Below, in pieces: positions 58,560 to 64,000 of a DNA stretch of 64,000 bases. Source of the DNA: Tenrec ecaudatus (Eukaryota > Chordata > Mammalia > Afrosoricida > Tenrecidae); NCBI RefSeq assembly GCF_050624435.1, contig NC_134537.1, positions 121,509,586 to 121,573,585 of the forward strand, given 5' to 3'. The notes under the pieces were generated by a model. It searched no databases and had not been told where the DNA came from. It saw only the letters and a program-made list of their open reading frames with translations. Every line of letters starts with the position of its first letter. The stretch's first letter is position 1. Made by a program: the position numbers and the translations under genes.

Positions 58560-59315
58560 TTTATTTTTCTTAAATCATTTTATTGGGGGCTCTCACAGCT
58601 CTTATCACAATCCACACATACATCCATTATGTCAAGCACATTTATTTGTATATATGTTGCCATCATTAGTTTCAACAATATTTTTTTCTACTTGAGCCTT
58701 GGTATCAGCTCATCCCTCCCTCATGGGCCCTTGATAATTTATAAATTAATATATTTTTCATGTTTTATACCAACTAATCTCTCTTTACTCCCTTTTCTAT
58801 TGTTCATCCCCAGGGGTGGGGGTGGGGTAATATGTCTGTCATTCTGATCAGTTCCCTCTTACTCCCCCCACCATCCCCTTACCCTCCTGGTATCACCACT
58901 CTTATTATTGGTCCTGAGGGGGTTATCTATCCTGGGTTCCCTGTGTTTCAAGCTCTTATCTGGGCCCATATACATGCTCTGGTCTAGCTGGATTTGTAAG
59001 GTAAAATTGGGATCATGATAGTCGGGGGGTGGGGGGAGTATTAAAGAACTAGAGGAAAGTTGAATGTTTTGTCGGTGCTATACTGCACCCTAACCACCTT
59101 ATCTCTTCCTTGTGACTCTTCTGTAAGGGGATGTCCAATTGTCTGCAGATGCGCTTTGGGTCTCCACTTTGCCTTCCCCCTCATTCACATCGATATGATT
59201 TTTTGTTCTGGGTCTTTAATGCCTGTTAACTGATCCTCATAATCACACAGGCTGGTGTGCTTCTTCCATGTGGGTGTTATTGCTTCTGAGATAGATGGCA
59301 GCTTATTTATCTAGC
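58560..59315 (-). mobile_element. L1 3' UTR insertion, antisense
   Basis: Complement of the L1 3' end: 'CATTTTATTGGGGGCTCTCA', 'CTTATCACAATCCACACATA', a G-rich stretch at 59,023-59,037, and 'GCTGGTGTGCTTCTTCCATG'. Collinear with 19,369-20,109 and not inverted at its 5' end. 5'-truncated; target duplication not clear. Confidence 0.88.
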
Positions 59316-59551
59316 TTAAGTTTTTTTTTTAATCTAAAAATATGATAATAGACTATACAGGCTCTCGTGTAAATCATAATGGAAGATGCTTTTAAAATAA
59401 ACACCTTTAAATTTAAAATAAACGTACTTTGCAAGTAATTATATACTGAAGTTTACCCTGAAAGATTTTTCTCAGGGTTGAAATAAATTTAGAAAAAAAA
59501 ATTTTGTTTGAATTTTATTTTGACCATTTCTTACACAAAACCAAAAGCAAC

Positions 59552-59732
59552 ACTCAATGCCATCGCAACAGTCAATTCCAACTCATAGCAATCCTATAGG
59601 ACTGTGGGTTTCAGAGCCTACAACTTTGAGAGTAGAAAGCCTCATCTTTCTCCCAGGGGGCAACTGGTGGTTTTGAACTGCTGACCTTTCGGATCACAGC
59701 CCATTTCATAACCACTATACCTTCAGAGCACC
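59552..59732 (-). mobile_element. AfroSINE, full length
   Basis: Complement from tail ('CAATTCCAACTCATAGCAAT') through 'GCCTCATCTTTCTCCCAGG' to the head ('CATAACCACTATACCTTCAG'). Confidence 0.88.
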
Positions 59733-60277
59733 TTACTTCCTGCTCAAGGACATTGAATATAAAAAATCAGTTGTTGAGAGACAAGTCATGGGTCTCACGC
59801 TATTTTATGTAACTTTGTGAGTACAGGTCTGCACTGCCTTTGTTCTGGATGATCTTTTCAAAGGCGTGTATATGTAATAAACACTATTTGAATATAGATG
59901 TACTGTTTTCTCCTTGAGCAAAGAATAAATTCGCATACAACCTGGGAAACTAAAGATGAGGTTTCGCTTCATAACAAACAGCCAGCACGCATACTGCACC
60001 ATTTAATTTAAAGGCAGGCATAGTAACTGACTCACATGAAAGTCTCAGATTTCCCAGATTCACACTTCGTTTCTTATAACACGTTCACTTCATGCGCAGG
60101 TGTCACCTGGCCCTCTGCACGGTGCCCTCCGGGAACGGAGACTCGGGAACCAGAGCAAGGAAATGCCAAGTGTGGGGCAGCTGCTATATCTTGAGTCTTT
60201 AACATCTTTTTTCTCTTACTCTTGCATGGTACAAATGGTTTGCACCCTACTACTGGCCATCCAAACTGCTCCTGTGG
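59733..60277. other. unassigned sequence
   Basis: No recognised feature. Confidence 0.35.
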
Positions 60278-60395
60278 TGCCCTGGAGGGAAAACCTGGTA
60301 ATCTGCTTCCAGAAAGATTGCAGCCAAGAAAAGTCAATGTAGCTGTTCTTCCCTGGAACATATGAGATCACCATGAGTCAGAACTGACTCTCTGA
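60278..60395 (+). mobile_element. AfroSINE, 3' two thirds
   Basis: 'CTGCTTCCAGAAAGATTGCA', 'GCCAAGAAAAGTCAATGTAG' and 'CATGAGTCAGAACTGACTC' match the AfroSINE middle and tail; the head is not recognisable. Confidence 0.75.
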
Positions 60396-60990
60396 CCCAG
60401 AAGTCTTGTGTCTGCATCGACACTGCCCCTCCTACTCACTAAGTGTTGGTTGAACTAATTATTGATTAAACACAGATTATCTACTGAGATAATGCTGTTC
60501 CTGAGTTATACTTATTCTGACATGCCAAACTTAAAGTGTGTTTTTATAAGAGTAGAAATGGCCACATCAGCTTGTTTCTCTGTGTGCTGTGATTGTTGGT
60601 AGGTTTGCTATCACAGAACAGATTTCTTCAGAAATATTCATTGACCCTGGACCACGACTTCACTAGTAGGCAGAAGTACAAGAAGATTCTGGGTGTGCTT
60701 TGCATTCTCAGGTTAGCCAAAGTCCATGTTTCTTCTTCAATTTACTTATAAATAAAACAACTGTTGCTAGGGACGTGTCATCAAAATATACTACTCGGAT
60801 GTAGAGAAGTGGCCGTAAAAATGCAACTCAGTGAAAAATTAGCAGCTCCGTTCTCACAGCATATAATTATGTTTAAAAGAATATTTCCTGCAGGAATGTG
60901 AAAGGGATCATAAAGTTAAATGACACGATAGTTGAGGCAAGTTGAGGAGGTTGAGAGAGAGAAAAGGAAAAGAGATTAGAAGCTACCAAG
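60396..60990. other. unassigned sequence
   Basis: No recognised repeat; purine-rich just before the minisatellite. Confidence 0.35.
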
Positions 60991-61367
60991 CTCTGCCACT
61001 GGAATTCTATGTCAGAAGACTCTGCCACTGGAATTCTATGTCAGAAGACTCTGCCACTGGAATTCTACGTCAGAAGACTCTGCCACTGGAATTCTATGTC
61101 AGAAGACTCTGCCACTGGAATTCTATGTCAGAAGACTCTGCCACTGGAATTCTATGTCAGAAGACTCTGCCACTGGAATTCTATGTCAGAAGACTCTGCC
61201 ACTGGAATTCTATGTCAGAAGACTCTGCCACTGGAATTCTATGTCAGAAGACTCTGCCACTGGAATTCTATGTCAGAAGACTCTGCCACTGGAATTCTAC
61301 GTCAGAAGACTCTGCCACTGGAATTCTATGTCAGAAGACTCTGCCACTGGAATTCTATGTCAGAAGA
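60991..61367. repeat. minisatellite, 29-bp unit, 13 copies
   Basis: The unit starts 'CTCTGCCACTGGAATTC' and ends 'GTCAGAAGA'. Thirteen copies with no spacer fill exactly 377 bp. The only differences seen are one T-to-C change ('CTACGTC' for 'CTATGTC') in copy 3 (61,049) and copy 11 (61,281). The unit has no stop codon in any forward frame and 29 is not a multiple of three, so all three forward frames stay open. This explains the 209-, 135- and 73-codon frames. Not a CRISPR array: the units are contiguous. Confidence 0.98.
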
Positions 61368-61602
61368 GCGTTTGACCATCCTAGTTCTTCAGGCTCTTGC
61401 ATCCAAAGGCCTATGACCGAGAAAGGGAAAACCAGATGCAGAGATGACAGGCCATCTGGGGCAGCCTCTGGAGACAGACACAGAGTCCCAGAAAAGATGG
61501 CATCATCAGGCTGTGACCTGATTGGTAGGTTGTGGCCTCTATCCCTACACATATCCACAGGGTCCAGTTGATGTAAAATCTAACTACCACAAATGGTTAA
61601 CT

Positions 61603-61805
61603 CAAACCAACCAACCAACTCATTGCCATTGAGTCAGTTCCCATTCGCAGCAACCGTGTAGAACAGGGTAGAGCTGCCCCTGTGGGTTTTTGAGACTAAC
61701 TCTTTATGGGAAGAGAACGCCAAGTCTTTCTTCTTTAGAGCTGCTGACGATTTCAAACTAAATTGCAGTTAGCGGTCCAATGTGCGACAACTCTGCCAGG
61801 GCTCC
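61603..61805 (-). mobile_element. AfroSINE, full length
   Basis: Complement from 'CATTGCCATTGAGTCAGTTC' (tail) through 'GTAGAGCTGCCCCTGTGGG' to 'CAACTCTGCCAGGGCTCCC' (head). One of the clearest copies. Confidence 0.9.
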
Positions 61806-62167
61806 CAGAGGAACTGGTTAACTAGGCACGGAATCGTTATGGCTGCTTATTCTGACTTAAATGTTACCACCCAGCATGAAACAACTGAAAATGGGGAGAT
61901 AAATAACAATAAAAGGTAATTTGCTACATATGCTCTGTCACTAAAGAAGAAGTTGAAGTCAAAAAGGCTTTCTCTTAAAAAAAAAAAAAAAGCGTTCTCA
62001 TTCTCTTACTCGGGAGAAAATCCAGGGTGTTGATTATAAGAGTCACTAGGACATACTCAGATCCTGGAGTCCTGGTCTCATAACTAGAACCTAGAAGTGG
62101 ATAACAGGTACCAACGTTTACATTGCTCTCTCCCCAGCACCTAGAATAGCTCTTGAGCCCTGAGTCC
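61806..62167. other. unassigned sequence
   Basis: Contains an A-run at 61,978-61,991; otherwise no recognised feature. Confidence 0.35.
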
Positions 62168-62335
62168 AAAACCCACTGCCAGGCAATTGATTCTGGCTCG
62201 TAGCCACCACCTGTAAGGTTCCCCAGACTGTCCATCCTTAATGGAGCAGAGAGCCTCACCTTGCTCCCAAAGTGCAGCTGTTGAGTTTAAACCACCCACC
62301 TTAGTGTTAACAACCAGACACTAATGCTTACTACA
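62168..62335 (-). mobile_element. AfroSINE
   Basis: Complement: 'GGCAATTGATTCTGGCTCGT', 'AATGGAGCAGAGAGCCTCAC' and 'GAGTTTAAACCACCCACC'. Confidence 0.75.
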
Positions 62336-63844
62336 TAGACTTATCTCAAGTGACAAGAAAGTTGGGCAGAAGACAAATTCACCATTTGTAAATTATCTCT
62401 GATACCTTTGTCTTCCATTTCTGTGAGTAACTGAGAGTAGGCACTGGGAAAAGCCCACGTGACACACATGAATTTGGGCCAAACACTGTTCCACATCAGC
62501 TGTTTGCCATCGCAGGGTAGCTGTGACTTCGTGATTAATGTCCACACCCAGGGTTGCTTCACCCTCTCTAAAGCCACAGCCCAAAGGGAGAAATAAATTT
62601 TACATCAGGACCCTCCTGCACACGTGCCTGTGCGCACACATAAACACCTTGATAAAATGAAACAAAAGTTTCACCGTCCAGTATTCAGCCTTACCATGTA
62701 AAATGGACTGATATTGTCTCTTCTGTTCCCTTGGAATTTACTAGCTTAATCCCAGGAATAAGTAACAGATTGCGACCTGGAGTATTTTGGTGTCATTTTT
62801 AACACCCCTTAGGACAACGCTAGTCATGCATGAGCATGGTTAGTGAGAACGAACGTGAAGTCGCATTCCTGGTGCAGAGGATTCGTGAAGGCACCGTGTT
62901 TAAGCTCTCTCAGCAACTGACTGAATTCCAGAATTTGCAGTGCTGAAATTTTAAAAATGCTACAATAACTGGAAACGGATGAGTTCAGACATCACTAGGG
63001 ACTTTGAAACCGGGCAAAGTGGGCAGCTGATCACAGTAGAGCATCTGCTGGGCTTAACGTCACCTGTTGGTCGTGCGCACCAGTCACGCAGTGTGAGTGA
63101 CTGCAGGGTTCCGGCGCACACAGTTAGCTCTTAAAGATCACATGCACGTGCGTCAGTCATCTCAACACTGACAGAGAGACGATGGCAGTATCGTTTGCAA
63201 TATGAATGGGGGAAGAAGATACTTCAGACATTGCACTTGATAGGGTCGAGTCACTCTGAGAAATAGAAAATCAATCACTGTAAGGAATTAATGCAAATAG
63301 TTTAATAAGTGCAAAGAGCACTATTGCTTTCATCTTATGTATCGAGATACTTCATTCATTCATAAAATATCGTGTACCGCCTCTTTGCCTGACACTGATC
63401 TAGCAACCAGGAAAACTCCATCCTGTTTGAGCTACTTTGAAATGTAGGCCAAGATATTCAACACAACTTGGAAAACACAACATATTCTTTCACCAGCAAG
63501 GACCATTACAGATAATTCATAGAAAAAGATAAAACTTCCTCATATAGATAGATGGAAAGATTATTTTTCCATCAGAGAGAAAGGAAAAACTTTTATATGT
63601 CTGTCTTTGCCCAAAAATGATCACAGAAAGAATTTATAGACAGAATCAAGAGTCTACTATAACGTAAGTAGGACTAATCAACTGAAAGTATTTTCAAGCC
63701 TTCAGGCCTTCCCATTTTTTCTCTGGATGCATTTCATTTGTTCATCATTTCATTTCTTCAGTTTATATTGAATGCCCACTATGTGAGACACCTGGTCAGA
63801 AACTTAATTATGGAAATAAAAGATACTACTTCTGCCCTCACAAC
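62336..63844. other. mostly unique; CpG-rich patch and old repeat pieces
   Basis: At 62,815-63,230 the sequence is richer in CpG than its surroundings. Around 63,350-63,430 and 63,725-63,830 phrases such as 'GAATGCCCACTATGTGAGA' recall old L2/MIR-type repeats. No gene is called. Confidence 0.4.
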
Positions 63845-64000
63845 ACCTAAAGGCCACGGAGTCGACTCTGATTCCTAGCGATGCAGTGGGACCAATCTGC
63901 CCTGTGACTTTCTGAGCCTGTAGATCCTTACGGAACAGAGAGCCTGGCTGTCTCTCACAACACAGAGCAGTTAAGGGGCTCAAATGGCTGACACTGCAAA
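63845..64000 (-). mobile_element. AfroSINE, cut by the window end
   Basis: Complement: 'CACGGAGTCGACTCTGATTC', 'CCTTACGGAACAGAGAGCC' and 'GCTCAAATGGCTGACACTGC'. The tRNA-derived head should continue past position 64,000. Confidence 0.82.

Noticed and set aside
60991..61367. CRISPR-like array
   Set aside because: Units are contiguous with no spacers, in a mammalian sequence without cas genes.
60942..61571. 209-codon open frame as a repeat-rich protein gene
   Set aside because: Produced by a 29-bp minisatellite with no stop in any forward frame; three overlapping frames are open equally and there is no gene context.
1..64000. a new defence, metabolic or other gene system
   Set aside because: No recognised protein-coding gene anywhere in the window; the organised structure is all attributable to repeats and transposons.

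Overview
The window is mammalian nuclear DNA, AT-rich and packed with interspersed repeats. I found no protein-coding gene, rRNA, tRNA gene, CpG-island promoter or CRISPR array. The longest open frames (151 to 209 codons) lie in retrotransposon remains, a minisatellite, or unique DNA with no recognisable domain.

Origin: about two dozen AfroSINE copies, with the 'GCCCTGGTGGC' head and 'GGGTCRCTATGAGTC' tail, place the sequence in Afrotheria. Two SPIN (hAT) copies and a mariner with paired terminal repeats narrow this to a tenrec, most likely the lesser hedgehog tenrec Echinops telfairi, since SPIN among afrotherians is known from tenrec. The species is inferred, not proven.

Layout: 0-6.3 kb holds L1 tails and minus-strand RTE (BovB-like) LINE copies. 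6.3-11 kb is mostly single-copy. 11.9-14.1 kb is one long minus-strand RTE. 14-15.2 kb holds AfroSINEs and the first SPIN. 15.2-19.3 kb is AT-rich unique DNA with short RTE 3' ends. 19.4-21.0 kb holds an L1 3' UTR with an inverted 5' tip, a (TA)n run and a mariner. 23.9-27.6 kb holds RTE, AfroSINE and LTR-like repeats. 27.9-35.3 kb is the densest part: an RTE split by two L1 pieces, followed by a second long RTE with an open 151-codon frame. 35.7 kb has a 34-bp L1 insertion with a 17-bp target-site duplication. 36.2-38.5 kb holds two abutting minus-strand RTE copies. 39-50.6 kb mixes AfroSINEs, L1, LTR-like elements, the second SPIN and RTE ends. 52.26-53.08 kb is an 828-bp Tigger-like DNA transposon with terminal inverted repeats. 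55.9-64 kb holds AfroSINEs, a tRNA-headed SINE, another L1 3' UTR and a 13-copy 29-bp minisatellite.

How parts relate: RTE and L1 supply the retrotransposition machinery. The short elements appear to be dependants: the tRNA-headed SINE shares sequence with the RTE 5' region, and one element joins RTE 3' and 5' ends directly. DNA transposons of three superfamilies (hAT, mariner, Tigger-type) are present as non-autonomous or internally deleted copies. I see no new gene system; the interest lies in insertion structures and in likely horizontally acquired transposons.
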